DNA of 34,591 nt from Desulfovibrionaceae bacterium (GTDB taxonomy: Bacteria; Desulfobacterota; Desulfovibrionia; Desulfovibrionales; Desulfovibrionaceae), in NCBI GenBank assembly GCA_031082225.1, contig JAVHLG010000041.1, positions 1 through 34,591 of the forward strand, in the 5' to 3' direction. The position numbers and the translations under genes were made by a program. How positions within the stretch are numbered: the first letter of the stretch is position 1; the number at the start of each line of letters is the position of its first letter. This document shows, piece by piece, positions 8,169 to 16,748 of the stretch. Below the pieces are notes generated by a model. It saw only the letters and a program-made list of their open reading frames with translations. It was not told where the DNA came from and ran no database searches.

Positions 8169-8753
8169 ATGGATACTGCGAATTTAATTAGCCTGGGAAT
8201 ATTTATCGCTACGCTTGGGGCGGCCATTGTCGCAGCGTTTTATACTGCTTTTACGTACAAGATGCTCGCAACCATGAAAAACCAATACATAGACTCAATA
8301 AAACCAAAAATACACATAAAAGTTCAACCTGAACATAGGTCCACAATGTTCTATCTCATTATAAAAAATATCGGAACAGGAATTGCTAAAGATATATCTT
8401 TTTCACTTGACAAAGATTTTTATCTTCTTTCAAAAAAAGAGGAGAAAAAAAATTTAAGAAATTACAATCTATTCAAGAACACTATTTCATATATGCCGCC
8501 TGGGGATGAATATGCATTTTATCTCGACTCCGCACGGAATATTTCGGATGGTGAAAAAATTGAAAGTGACAACGTAAACCCAAGTGTATTTGCGATAACA
8601 TGTAAATATGCATATGCCATGCAAGAATATGCGGAGACATATACGATTGATCTTAGAAACTATTTCAAAACAACAGAACCCCCTAATCCACTTCTTACTG
8701 AGCTAAAAATACTCAACGGAAACATTGAAAAAATAAAATCTATAAGCTCATAG
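8169..8753 (+). CDS. AT-rich orphan protein with N-terminal TM anchor
   Basis: 194-aa protein of unknown family. One hydrophobic helix (about residues 6-30, LISLGIFIATLGAAIVAAFYTAF) is followed by a soluble domain rich in beta-type segments, with FYLIIKNIGTGIAKDISFSL, a pattern seen in small beta-sandwich domains of membrane-anchored accessory proteins. The C-terminus is helical (LLTELKILNGNIEKIKSI). AAGGA sits 8 nt before the ATG. Its base composition and codon use (many AAA, ATA, TTT and TAT codons) contrast sharply with every neighbour, which is strong evidence of recent transfer. It has its own promoter and a strong terminator and thus forms a one-gene cassette. Similar anchored proteins occur near defence genes, but nothing here proves such a role. 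Confidence 0.8.
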   Translation: MDTANLISLGIFIATLGAAIVAAFYTAFTYKMLATMKNQYIDSIKPKIHIKVQPEHRSTMFYLIIKNIGTGIAKDISFSLDKDFYLLSKKEEKKNLRNYNLFKNTISYMPPGDEYAFYLDSARNISDGEKIESDNVNPSVFAITCKYAYAMQEYAETYTIDLRNYFKTTEPPNPLLTELKILNGNIEKIKSISS

Positions 8754-8786
8754 ACTATGTGAAATGAACCCATTTAAAAATGGCGA

Positions 8787-8826
8787 AGCCCCCCGGACGC
8801 GATCACGTCCGGGGGGCTGCGTTTTT
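8787..8826. terminator. Strong bidirectional intrinsic terminator
   Basis: A perfect 13-bp stem AGCCCCCCGGACG (8787-8799) / CGTCCGGGGGGCT (8806-8818) with a 6-nt loop is followed by GCGTTTTT on the plus strand and, on the minus strand, by TCGCCATTTTT. It should end both the AT-rich gene and the convergent RND pump operon. Confidence 0.9.
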
Positions 8827-8845
8827 CGTCAGACCGTTTGGAAGA

Positions 8846-11800
8846 TTATCCCGCCGTCACGGCCTCGCCCTTCGCCTTGGCCTTTCTCCCGAAAAGCCGC
8901 CCCAGCCACGACTGGAACCGATCCAGGTAGATGTAATAGACCGGCGTGAAATACAGCGTCAAAAGCTGCGACACCACAAGCCCGCCCACCACCGCCAGGC
9001 CCAGGGGGCGTCTGGCCTCGGCCCCGGCCCCCATGCCCAGGGCAATGGGCAGCGTGCCCATGAGCGCCGCCATGGTGGTCATCATGATCGGCCGAAACCG
9101 GACCAATGCGCCGTCGACGATGGCCTGGGCCGGGTCGAGCTTCCCGGCCCGCTGGGCCTCCAGCGCAAAATCGATCATCATGATGGCGTTTTTCTTGACG
9201 ATGCCAATCAGCATGATGATGCCCACGAACCCGTAGATATTCAAATCCTGGCCGAACACGTAGAGCGTGAGAAGCGCCCCAACGCCCGCCGACGGCAGCC
9301 CCGACAGGATGGTCAGGGGATGGATGAAGCTCTCGTACAGGATGCCTAAAACGATGTAGATGACCACGATGGCCATGGCCAGAAGCAGCCACAACCCCTG
9401 AAACGAACTCTGGAAGGCTTGGGCCTCGCCCTGAAACGCGGTGCTGATGCCGTCAGGCAATGTCTGGCGGGCCATGTCCTCCACCGCCGTCACCGCGTCG
9501 CCCAAAGACACCCCGGGACGCAGGTTAAAAGACAAGGTCACGGACGGCAACTGACCGGAATGGTTGACGGAAAGCGGCCCGGCCGCAACCGACCACCTGG
9601 CCAGGGAATCCATGGTCACCAGCTTGCCGTCCTTGGAGCGCACATACAGCAGCGCCAACGCATCGGGATTGGCCTGATATTTCGGATCGAGCTCCACCAT
9701 GACCTTGTAGGTGCTGTTGGAGGCGTAGATGGTGGACACCTCGCGGTTGCCGTAGGCCGTGGCCAGGGCGTCCTCGATCTGGTAGGCGGAGATGCCCAGC
9801 GAGGAGGCCTTGTCGCGGTCGATGGTCACGTTGAGCTGGGGGTTTTTGATCTCCAGGTCGCTGTTGACGTCCTGAAGCAGGGGCAACCCGCGCAGCCGTT
9901 CCTCCAGGACCGAGCCCTCGCGGTAGAGTTCCTCGATGTTGGGGCTTTGCAGGGTGAGCTGATATTGGCCCTTGGTGGCCAGGCCGCCCACCTTGATGGG
10001 CGGCGGGTTCTGCAGAAACACCCGCACCCCCGGCACCTGGGACAGCTTGCCGCGCAGACGCTGCATGACCTCGTTGGCGTGGTCCGGCCGCTCATCCCGG
10101 GGTTTGAGACGGATCATGAGCCGTCCGGTATTGCCGGCGGAGTTGGGACCACCGGCCCCCACCACGGACATGAAGGCCTGCACGGAGGGATCCTTCGAAA
10201 CCACCTCCATGAGCCTTTTCTGGTGTCCGACCATGGCCTCGATGGCGATGCCCTGCTCCCCCTCCACCACAGCCTGGAGGCCGCCGTTGTCCTCGCTGGG
10301 CACGAAGCCCTTGGGGACGATGCGAAACAGGTAGACCGAGGCCCCCACCAGCAGAAAGGAGAAGAGCAGCACCGCCAGTTTGTGGTTGATGGTGCCCCGC
10401 AGGGTCTTTTCGTAGAGGCGGCGCATGCCCTCGAATACGTTTTCCATGAACCGGTAGAACCGGCCATGCTTTTGTCCCTGGACATGGGGCTTGAGCATGA
10501 GCTTGCACAGCATGGGGGTCAGGGTCAGGGACACGAATCCCGAAATCAGGATGGCCGAGGAAATGGTCACGGCAAATTCGTGGAACAGCCGCCCCACCAC
10601 GCCGCCCATGAACAACACCGGCAGAAACACCGCCGCAAGCGAGATGGTCATGGACACGATGGTGAAAAAGATCTCCCTGGAGCCGTCCATGGCCGCCTGA
10701 AGCGGGGTCTTGCCCTGCTCCATGTGGCGCACGATGTTTTCCAGCATGACGATGGCGTCGTCCACCACGAACCCCACGGCCAGGGTCAGGGCCATGAGCG
10801 AGATGTTGTTTAAGCTGAACCCCATCTGGTACATGACCGCAAAGGTTCCCACCACGGACATGGGCAGGGCCAAGCTTGGGATAATCGTGGCCGTGAGGTT
10901 GCGCAGGAACAGGAAGATGACCATGATGACCAGGCCCACGGTGAGCATCAGGGTGAACTTCACCTCGCCCACGGACTCCTTGATGGAGTCCGAGCGGTCG
11001 AACAGGATGTCCAGGTTGACCGCCGCCGGGAGCTGGGAGCGGAACTCGGGCAACAGATCCTTGACGGCCTGGGCCACGCCCACGGTATTGGTGCCGGGCT
11101 GACGCTGGATGGCCAGGACCATGGCCGGGGTGAAGTTGTACCAGTTGGCCCGGCGCGGCTGCTCCACGCTGTCAAAGACCCTGGCCACCTCGTTTAAGCG
11201 CACGGGCGCGCCGTTGCGCCAGGCCACCACCAGGGGGCCATAGGCCTCGGCGTTCATGAGCTTGCCGCTGGACATCACGGTGTATTCGCGCTGGGGACCG
11301 GCCACGGTGCCCACGGGCAGATTCACGTTGCCACTTTTGATGGCCGCGTTCACCTCGTCCACCCCGATCCCCCGCGAGGCCAGGGCCTCGGGGTCGAGCT
11401 GGATGCGCACGGCGTATTTGCGCGACCCGTAGACCATGACCTGGGCCACGCCGTTGACCATGGAGATGCGCTGGGCCATGAGCGTCTCGGCGTATTCGTT
11501 GACGTCGGACAGCCGCAGCGTGGGCGAGGAGATGGCCAGATAGAGGATGGGCTGGTCCGCCGGGTTGACCTTGCGGTAGGTGGGCGGCGTGGTCATGTCC
11601 GAGGGCAGTTGCCGCATGGCGGCGGTGATGGCCGCCTGCACGTCCTGGGCTGCGGCGTCGATGTCGCGCTCCAGCGAGAACTGCAGGGTGATGCGTGTAG
11701 CCCCCAGGCTGTTGGCCGAAGTCATGGAGTCGATGCCCGCGATGGTGGAGAATTCCTTTTCCAGGGGCGTGGCCACGGCCGAGGCCATGGTCTCGGGGTT

Positions 11801-11962
11801 GGCCCCGGCCAGGTTGGCCGAGACCTGGATGGTGGGGAAGTCCACGTTGGGAAGATCGCTGACCGGCAGCCGGTTGTAGGCCATGATCCCGAACAGCAAC
11901 AGCCCCAGCATGATCAGGGTGGTGGTCACCGGGCGGTTGATGAAAAGGGCCGAGGGATTCAT
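8846..11962 (-). CDS. RND (HAE1/MdtB-type) multidrug efflux pump
   Basis: 1038-aa inner-membrane proton-driven exporter of the resistance-nodulation-division superfamily. It starts with the typical INRPVTTTLIMLGLLLFG first helix; the porter motif MSTxNxxG counterpart appears as SMTSANSLGATRITLQF, and the proton-relay helix carries GFVVDDAIVMLENI with the paired aspartates. The late helices include VGIIMLIGIVKKNAIMMIDFA and RPIMMTTMAALMGTLPIAL, both family hallmarks. Length matches. The ATG overlaps the TGA of the adaptor gene (ATGA), so the two are translationally coupled. The sequence is closer in style to the MdtB/MdtC branch than to AcrB, so xenobiotics are likelier than metals, but substrate cannot be read from sequence. 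No outer-membrane factor gene follows. Confidence 0.96.
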   Translation of the reverse strand: MNPSALFINRPVTTTLIMLGLLLFGIMAYNRLPVSDLPNVDFPTIQVSANLAGANPETMASAVATPLEKEFSTIAGIDSMTSANSLGATRITLQFSLERDIDAAAQDVQAAITAAMRQLPSDMTTPPTYRKVNPADQPILYLAISSPTLRLSDVNEYAETLMAQRISMVNGVAQVMVYGSRKYAVRIQLDPEALASRGIGVDEVNAAIKSGNVNLPVGTVAGPQREYTVMSSGKLMNAEAYGPLVVAWRNGAPVRLNEVARVFDSVEQPRRANWYNFTPAMVLAIQRQPGTNTVGVAQAVKDLLPEFRSQLPAAVNLDILFDRSDSIKESVGEVKFTLMLTVGLVIMVIFLFLRNLTATIIPSLALPMSVVGTFAVMYQMGFSLNNISLMALTLAVGFVVDDAIVMLENIVRHMEQGKTPLQAAMDGSREIFFTIVSMTISLAAVFLPVLFMGGVVGRLFHEFAVTISSAILISGFVSLTLTPMLCKLMLKPHVQGQKHGRFYRFMENVFEGMRRLYEKTLRGTINHKLAVLLFSFLLVGASVYLFRIVPKGFVPSEDNGGLQAVVEGEQGIAIEAMVGHQKRLMEVVSKDPSVQAFMSVVGAGGPNSAGNTGRLMIRLKPRDERPDHANEVMQRLRGKLSQVPGVRVFLQNPPPIKVGGLATKGQYQLTLQSPNIEELYREGSVLEERLRGLPLLQDVNSDLEIKNPQLNVTIDRDKASSLGISAYQIEDALATAYGNREVSTIYASNSTYKVMVELDPKYQANPDALALLYVRSKDGKLVTMDSLARWSVAAGPLSVNHSGQLPSVTLSFNLRPGVSLGDAVTAVEDMARQTLPDGISTAFQGEAQAFQSSFQGLWLLLAMAIVVIYIVLGILYESFIHPLTILSGLPSAGVGALLTLYVFGQDLNIYGFVGIIMLIGIVKKNAIMMIDFALEAQRAGKLDPAQAIVDGALVRFRPIMMTTMAALMGTLPIALGMGAGAEARRPLGLAVVGGLVVSQLLTLYFTPVYYIYLDRFQSWLGRLFGRKAKAKGEAVTAG

Positions 11963-13197
11963 TTGGAACCTTCCTTGCCGGGCGTCTCAGCGGCCTTGGC
12001 CGCGCCCGGCTCCGGCGCTTTGTTTCTTCCGGCCTCCCCGCCGGAAGCGCCCTTGGCCTCCACCGCAGCACCCGGCTTCAGACGCAGTTGCCCGTCCGTG
12101 ACCACGGTCTCGCCGTCGGCCACGCCCTCGTCAAGCACGGTCTCTCCGGCCACAACGCCGTAGACCTTGATGTCGCGCGACTCCACGGTATTGTCGGGTT
12201 TGACCACATACAGGTATGGGCCGTGCAGCCCCTCCTGCACGGCGGGCGTGGGCACCACCACCCCCTGGCGCTGGTCGAGGGCAACCGTCACCCGTACGAA
12301 CTGTCCAGGCCACAGGGCGGCGTCGGCGTTGGTGAAGCTGGCCTTGAGCCGGATGGACCCGGTGGTGGTGTCCACGGTATTGTTTAAGGCCGAAAGCACC
12401 CCGGTCTCCGTCGTCGACTCCCCGTCCACCTGGGCCGTGACCGTGACCGGCCCGGTCTTCATGCGGGCCATGATCTCGGGCAGATGGCGTTCGGGAACGG
12501 AAAACGAGACGTAGATGGGCCGGATACGGTTGATGACCACCAGCACGCGGTCGTCGTTGGCCTTGATGACGTTGCCCTTGTGCAAGAGGATCGCCCCCAC
12601 CCGGCCGTCAATGGGAGAGCGCACATGGGCGTATTCCAGGTCGAGCCTGGCCCTGTCCCGCTCCGCCTCGCTGACCTTGATGGTGCCGCGCAGGGTCCGG
12701 GCCTGGGCCAGGGTATGGTCGTAGGACTCCTTGGCGATGACGTCTTTTTCCTTGAGCCGGGCGTAGCGCTCCAGATCCTCCTCGGCCTTTTGCAACAGGG
12801 CGTGGTCCCGCTCGATCTTGGCCTCGGCCTCGGTCACGGCCAAGGCAAAGGGGCGCGGATCGATGAGAAACAATTTGTCGCCCTCGGCCACGTCCTGGCC
12901 GTCGGTGACATACTGCTCCACGATCAGCCCCCCCACCTGGGTCTTGACCGCCACCGAGGCCATGGATTCCACGTTGCCCACGGCCTGGATGGTCACGGGA
13001 ACGGTTTTTTTCACGGCCGTGGCCACGGCCACCGGGACCGGCCGGGCGGCCTTCGGCCCGGCGGCCTTGTCCGCCTCCCCGTTACAGGACCAGGCGGCGA
13101 TCACCAGCGTCACCATGAGCACGCCCCGCAGGATGGGGGACCGAAACCGCAACGCGCCGCATCTTAGGGCGCGCGTTTTGTTGGCGCGTGTCGACAA
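11959..13197 (-). CDS. RND periplasmic adaptor (membrane fusion) lipoprotein
   Basis: 412-aa adaptor that bridges the RND pump to an outer-membrane channel. The basic n-region and hydrophobic GVLMVTLVIAAWSC end in a Cys, suggesting a lipoprotein (or a membrane anchor; the lipobox is imperfect). Then come the barrel/lipoyl part (TVPVTIQAVGNVESMASVAVKTQ in two pieces), a coiled-coil hairpin (about residues 100-170, AEAKIERDHALLQKAEEDLERYA), the second lipoyl half (YAHVRSPIDGRVGAI) and a beta-barrel (PGQFVRVTVALDQRQGVVVP). I chose the TTG at 13197 because GGAG lies 7 nt upstream and it keeps the signal intact; longer frames would overlap tetR. An Ala/Pro/Gly-rich charged tail ends the protein. 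It is 25 nt after tetR and overlaps the pump gene. Confidence 0.92.
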   Translation of the reverse strand: MSTRANKTRALRCGALRFRSPILRGVLMVTLVIAAWSCNGEADKAAGPKAARPVPVAVATAVKKTVPVTIQAVGNVESMASVAVKTQVGGLIVEQYVTDGQDVAEGDKLFLIDPRPFALAVTEAEAKIERDHALLQKAEEDLERYARLKEKDVIAKESYDHTLAQARTLRGTIKVSEAERDRARLDLEYAHVRSPIDGRVGAILLHKGNVIKANDDRVLVVINRIRPIYVSFSVPERHLPEIMARMKTGPVTVTAQVDGESTTETGVLSALNNTVDTTTGSIRLKASFTNADAALWPGQFVRVTVALDQRQGVVVPTPAVQEGLHGPYLYVVKPDNTVESRDIKVYGVVAGETVLDEGVADGETVVTDGQLRLKPGAAVEAKGASGGEAGRNKAPEPGAAKAAETPGKEGSK

Positions 13198-13222
13198 GGG
13201 ATATCTCCGATGGGGTTTGGTG

Positions 13223-13927
13223 TTACTGCCGCACGTGGCTGTCGGGCCGGGACGGGATGGCGTGGGCCGTTTCGGCCCCAAGCCCCTCGTCCTGCCGGTC
13301 GTGGTAATGGGCCATGGCCGCCACGGAAAACCGGACGATATGCTCGGCCAGTCGGGTGATGCCGGAATCGTCGTAGGTCAGGTCCGGAAACAACCGGACC
13401 AGGATGGGCCGGGCCACGGCGTAGTTGCGGCACTGGCCCACGATGCTCTGCACGCACAGGCCGACAAGGGCCGCGTCGGCCCCGGGGCCCAGGATGTCGC
13501 TTACGATCTCGCGCAGTTTCTCCATCCGGGGCAGGATGGAACGGTCCACGAACCGCCCCAGCATGGGCGTGGGCTCGGCCAGTTCCCGGGCCATGAGCGC
13601 GCCGTGCCAGGCATTTTCCCCCTTGGACAGCATCCGCAGCAGCAAGGCCCGGACGTAGGCCGACAGGCGTTCCCGGGGGGTGCTGGCCCCGCTTAAGCCC
13701 ATGTCCACGGGAAAACGGCTCAGGGCATCCTCATGGGCATGGCGCAGCACGGCCTCGTAAAGCCGCTCCTTGTTGCCGAAATGGTAGTGCACGGCGGCCA
13801 CGTTGGCCTTGGCCTTGCGGCAGATATCCCGGATGGTGGCCCCCTGGTAGCCCTTCCTGGAAAAGATGTCGCCTGCCGCGTGCAGGAGCCGAACCCTCGT
13901 GTCCTCGCCGTTTCCGCTGTCGGCCAT
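13223..13927 (-). CDS. TetR-family regulator (CerR-like)
   Basis: 234-aa repressor-type regulator. The N-terminal TetR HTH spans about residues 8-55, with LLHAAGDIFSRKGYQGATI, DICRKAKANVAAVHYHFGNKE and LYEAVL. The C-terminal ligand domain with WHGALMARELAEPTPM and a later QCRNYAVARPI is like the CerR/YbiH group, which often controls efflux genes. GGAGG stands 7 nt before the chosen ATG; an upstream TTG overlaps the operator and lacks a site. It is the first gene of the adaptor-pump operon and carries a tandem palindrome immediately upstream, so autoregulated control of the pump is the straightforward inference. Confidence 0.94.
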   Translation of the reverse strand: MADSGNGEDTRVRLLHAAGDIFSRKGYQGATIRDICRKAKANVAAVHYHFGNKERLYEAVLRHAHEDALSRFPVDMGLSGASTPRERLSAYVRALLLRMLSKGENAWHGALMARELAEPTPMLGRFVDRSILPRMEKLREIVSDILGPGADAALVGLCVQSIVGQCRNYAVARPILVRLFPDLTYDDSGITRLAEHIVRFSVAAMAHYHDRQDEGLGAETAHAIPSRPDSHVRQ

Positions 13928-13942
13928 GCCGCCACCTCCGTC

Positions 13943-13967
13943 AAACAAATGTTTGAAACGAATGTTT
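13943..13967 (-). promoter_or_regulatory. Tandem palindromic operator upstream of tetR
   Basis: Two 12-bp dyads sit end to end one base apart: AAACAAATGTTT (13943-13954, perfect AAACA/TGTTT arms) and AAACGAATGTTT (13956-13967, one mismatch). The tandem arrangement and position 16 bp ahead of the tetR ATG fit a TetR-family binding site for autorepression. AT-rich within a GC-rich region. Confidence 0.75.
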
Positions 13968-14141
13968 AGGGACAGGCGTCCACCCTGTCAACACCTCCGT
14001 CGCGGCCGGGAGGGCGCACGTCGGTCAAACCCTCTTTTTCCGCTGCGGCCGTGACCAACCTCCCCCAAGCCCTTTGAGCTTCACATCCGGACGTGCTAGA
14101 AGCCGCACAAGCAACACCTCAGCCAAAAGGAACACACACCC

Positions 14142-15455
14142 ATGGGCATTCTCGCCAAAAACACGTCCCTTTCCCAACTCCTCGCCACCCATGCCGCCGC
14201 CCTGGCCGGGGCGGAACACCTCGACGTAGCCGCCCTGACCGGCGGCATCGACGCCGGGCGCATGGTGCTTTTGGCCAATCCGGCCCATTTAAGCGTCATC
14301 CCCACCGTGGTAGGCCAGCCCGCCACGATCAAGGTCAACGCCAATATCGGCACCTCGGTTTTGATCAACGACGTCAAGATGGAGATGCAAAAGCTCCGGC
14401 TGGCCCAAAAGGCCGGGGCGCACACGGTCATGGACCTGTCCACGGCCGGGGATCTGCACGCCATCCGCAAGGAGATCATCGCCGCCTCGGAACTGCCCAT
14501 CGGCACGGTGCCGCTGTATGGGCTGGCCCAGAAATACGTGGCCCGGGGCCAGGATCCCAGCGACTTTTCCGTGGAGGAGTTTCTGGAGGAAATCGCCCGC
14601 CAGGCCGAAGAGGGCGTGGACTTCATGACCCTGCACTGCGGGGTCACGGCCCGGGGCGCGGCCATGGCCCAGGGAGGCCGCCGGGTGCTGGGGATCGTGT
14701 CCCGGGGCGGCTCCATCCTGGCCCGGTGGATGAAACGCCGGGGCGCGGAAAATCCGCTTCTGGAACGCTTCGACGACGTGCTCGACATCTGCCTGCGACA
14801 CAACGTGACCATAAGCCTTGGGGACGGGCTGCGGCCCGGGGCCGGGGCCGACGCCGGGGACGGGGCCCAGTGGGAAGAGGTGGTCACCCTGGGAGAACTG
14901 ACGCTTCGGGCCTGGGAACGCGGGGTGCAGATCATGATCGAAGGCCCGGGACACGTGCCGCTGCATCTGGTGCAGTCCCAGATCGAGGGCATCAAGCGCC
15001 TGACCCACCATGCCCCGCTCTACGTCCTGGGGCCCCTGACCACGGACTGCGCCCCGGGCTACGACCACATCGCCGGGGCCATCGGCGGGGCCCTGGCCGC
15101 CACCTATGGCGCGGATTTCCTCTGTTACCTGACCCCGGCCGAACACCTGACCCTGCCCGGTCCCGAGGACGTATGGGCCGGAGTCAAGGCCAGCCTGGTG
15201 GCCGCCCAGAGCGCAGAAACGGCCCTGGGCCGTCCCCATGCCGTGGCCCGCGACCGGGCCATCTCCGAGGCCCGGGCCAAACTCGACTGGGAGGCCATGG
15301 CGACGGCGGCCATCGACCCCCAGATGCTGCACAAACGCCGGGAACACCACCGCGACGAACGCGAATGCGCCATGTGCGGCACGTTTTGCGCCATCCGCAT
15401 GGTCACCGGCATCGACGACGCGCCCGTGCCGACGCGGGGCGGCAAGAACGGATAG
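14142..15455 (+). CDS. thiC: Phosphomethylpyrimidine synthase ThiC (short form; BzaF possible)
   Basis: 437-aa radical SAM enzyme of the ThiC family, which rearranges aminoimidazole ribotide to the HMP-P pyrimidine of thiamine. Conserved blocks are visible: KVNANIGTS, VMDLSTAGDLHAIRKEI, PIGTVPLY, DFMTLHCGVT, SRGGSILARWM, SLGDGLRPGAGADA, MIEGPGHVPLH, GPLTTDCAPGYDHI and GADFLCYLTPAEHL. The C-terminal cluster motif is CAMCGTFC (Cys409, 412, 416), CX2CX3C, one residue tighter than the CX2CX4C of the long E. coli-type enzyme. It is the short class without the ~150-aa N-terminal extension. AAAAGGA lies upstream of the ATG. No TPP or cobalamin riboswitch is seen in the 170-bp leader and no thi or bza genes adjoin, so the paralogue BzaF (5-hydroxybenzimidazole synthase) cannot be excluded. 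Confidence 0.88.
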   Translation: MGILAKNTSLSQLLATHAAALAGAEHLDVAALTGGIDAGRMVLLANPAHLSVIPTVVGQPATIKVNANIGTSVLINDVKMEMQKLRLAQKAGAHTVMDLSTAGDLHAIRKEIIAASELPIGTVPLYGLAQKYVARGQDPSDFSVEEFLEEIARQAEEGVDFMTLHCGVTARGAAMAQGGRRVLGIVSRGGSILARWMKRRGAENPLLERFDDVLDICLRHNVTISLGDGLRPGAGADAGDGAQWEEVVTLGELTLRAWERGVQIMIEGPGHVPLHLVQSQIEGIKRLTHHAPLYVLGPLTTDCAPGYDHIAGAIGGALAATYGADFLCYLTPAEHLTLPGPEDVWAGVKASLVAAQSAETALGRPHAVARDRAISEARAKLDWEAMATAAIDPQMLHKRREHHRDERECAMCGTFCAIRMVTGIDDAPVPTRGGKNG

Positions 15456-15485
15456 AGGCGGCCTCCGGCGGCCAAAGGAGACTCC

Positions 15486-16235
15486 ATGTATACGCTCGTA
15501 CTGTTGCGGCATGGGCAGAGCCAGTGGAACCTGGAGAACCGGTTCACGGGCTGGACGGACGTGGGCCTGACGCCTCAGGGCGAGGCCGAGGCAAAAAGCG
15601 CGGCGGAACTGCTCGCGCAAGGGGGCTATGATTTCGACGCCTGCCTGACGTCGGTTTTGAAGCGCGCGATCAAGACGCTGGACATCGTGCTTGAGGGCAT
15701 GGACCGCATGTGGCTGCCGGTGGTGAAGTCCTGGCGCTTGAACGAGCGGCATTACGGGGCGCTTCAGGGCTTAAACAAGGCCGAGATGACCGAGAAATTC
15801 GGCGAGGCCCAGGTATTTTCCTGGCGGCGCAGCTACGATGTGCCGCCGCCGGCGCTCACGCCGGACGATCCCCGGCATCCGGGCCGGGACCGGAGATATG
15901 CGGGCCTGACCGAGGCGGAACTGCCGCTCACGGAATGCCTGAAGGACACCGTGGCCCGGGTCATGCCCTACTGGGAAGGCGAAGTGGCCCCGCGCATCCG
16001 GGCCGGGCAGCGGCTCCTCATCGCGGCCCACGGCAACTCCATCCGGGCCATGGTCAAGGACTTGGACGGCATAAGCGACGCGGACATCGCCGGGGTGAAC
16101 ATCCCCACGGGCGTTCCCCTGGTCTATGAACTGGACGAAAAACTGCAGCCCCTGCGCCACTTTTACCTGGGCGACCCTGAGGCCGTAGCCAGGAGCATCC
16201 AGGCCGTGGCTGATCAGGCCAAGGCGAAAAAATAG
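15486..16235 (+). CDS. gpmA: 2,3-bisphosphoglycerate-dependent phosphoglycerate mutase
   Basis: 249-aa glycolytic enzyme interconverting 3- and 2-phosphoglycerate. The catalytic [10 protein letters not shown] motif places the phospho-accepting His at residue 9. [11 protein letters not shown] supplies the general acid/base Glu, and [10 protein letters not shown] the second active-site His. The insert with [12 protein letters not shown] is specific to the GpmA subgroup rather than the broader histidine phosphatases. Length is canonical (about 249). AAAGGAG stands directly upstream of the ATG. It starts 30 nt after the thiC stop and may be co-transcribed; the junction contains a GCCTCCGGCGGCCAAAGG element also found at the right end of the window. 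Confidence 0.96.
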   Translation: MYTLVLLRHGQSQWNLENRFTGWTDVGLTPQGEAEAKSAAELLAQGGYDFDACLTSVLKRAIKTLDIVLEGMDRMWLPVVKSWRLNERHYGALQGLNKAEMTEKFGEAQVFSWRRSYDVPPPALTPDDPRHPGRDRRYAGLTEAELPLTECLKDTVARVMPYWEGEVAPRIRAGQRLLIAAHGNSIRAMVKDLDGISDADIAGVNIPTGVPLVYELDEKLQPLRHFYLGDPEAVARSIQAVADQAKAKK

Positions 16236-16258
16236 GGCCGGGGGGCTTGCCCCCGACC
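16236..16258. terminator. GC-rich hairpin after gpmA
   Basis: GGGGGC and GCCCCC form a tight stem with flanking pairs immediately after the gpmA stop. There is no T-run, so termination efficiency is doubtful. The following ~100 bp to 16355 hold nothing else recognised. Confidence 0.3.
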
Positions 16259-16355
16259 CTGGTGCGCGATCAGGTCAGCATTGATCACGCCGTGCCCGGC
16301 CGGGCGGGTCCGCACCCTGACCCGGCCTTTCTCGTCGCCCGGGTGGCCTGGCCGA

Positions 16356-16556
16356 TCAGTCGGCGTCCTTCTTCCGGGGAGGCTTCTGCCCCGTACCGTC
16401 CTCCGGAACGACTGTATCTTTATTCCCCCGGTAGACAGCAACAGCGCAAAGGGCCAGGCTCAGTCCGAAAAGTACATAGGACAGGACGAACAGATCCTTT
16501 TCATAACACACCAGAAACGCCATAAACAGCAGCAAGGCGACAATCACCGTCTTCAT
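16356..16556 (-). CDS. Small two-TM membrane protein, unknown
   Basis: 66-aa protein with two closely spaced hydrophobic helices (about residues 3-17 and 23-42) and a charged, Lys/Pro-rich cytoplasmic-type tail (GQKPPRKKDAD). An AGAGGA ribosome site lies 9 nt upstream of the ATG. It converges with gpmA. Composition and the clean helix-loop-helix-charged-tail design support a real gene; no family recognised. Confidence 0.65.
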   Translation of the reverse strand: MKTVIVALLLFMAFLVCYEKDLFVLSYVLFGLSLALCAVAVYRGNKDTVVPEDGTGQKPPRKKDAD

Positions 16557-16748
16557 TTTTCAAGTCCTCTTCCCTTTCTCGACACAGCATGCGGCGTCCG
16601 GGGCGTTCGGCATGCGCACGGCTTGGCGTGTCGCCAACGCCTGACGTACCCGGACGCGTTTCGGGGGCTGGGGCGCGATGGAGACCGTCCCGGGCAACGG
16701 GCTGTGAACGGTCGCACGCCGACGACACACGCGGGATTCGGGAAGGGA

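Noticed and set aside
9419-10813. Plus-strand frame of ~460 codons opposite the RND pump gene
   Set aside because: Antisense shadow of a well-conserved gene; His/Gly/Gln-rich without any recognisable motif.
13970-14141. TPP or cobalamin riboswitch ahead of thiC
   Set aside because: No CTGAGA-type thi box or cobalamin-box core could be found in the leader.
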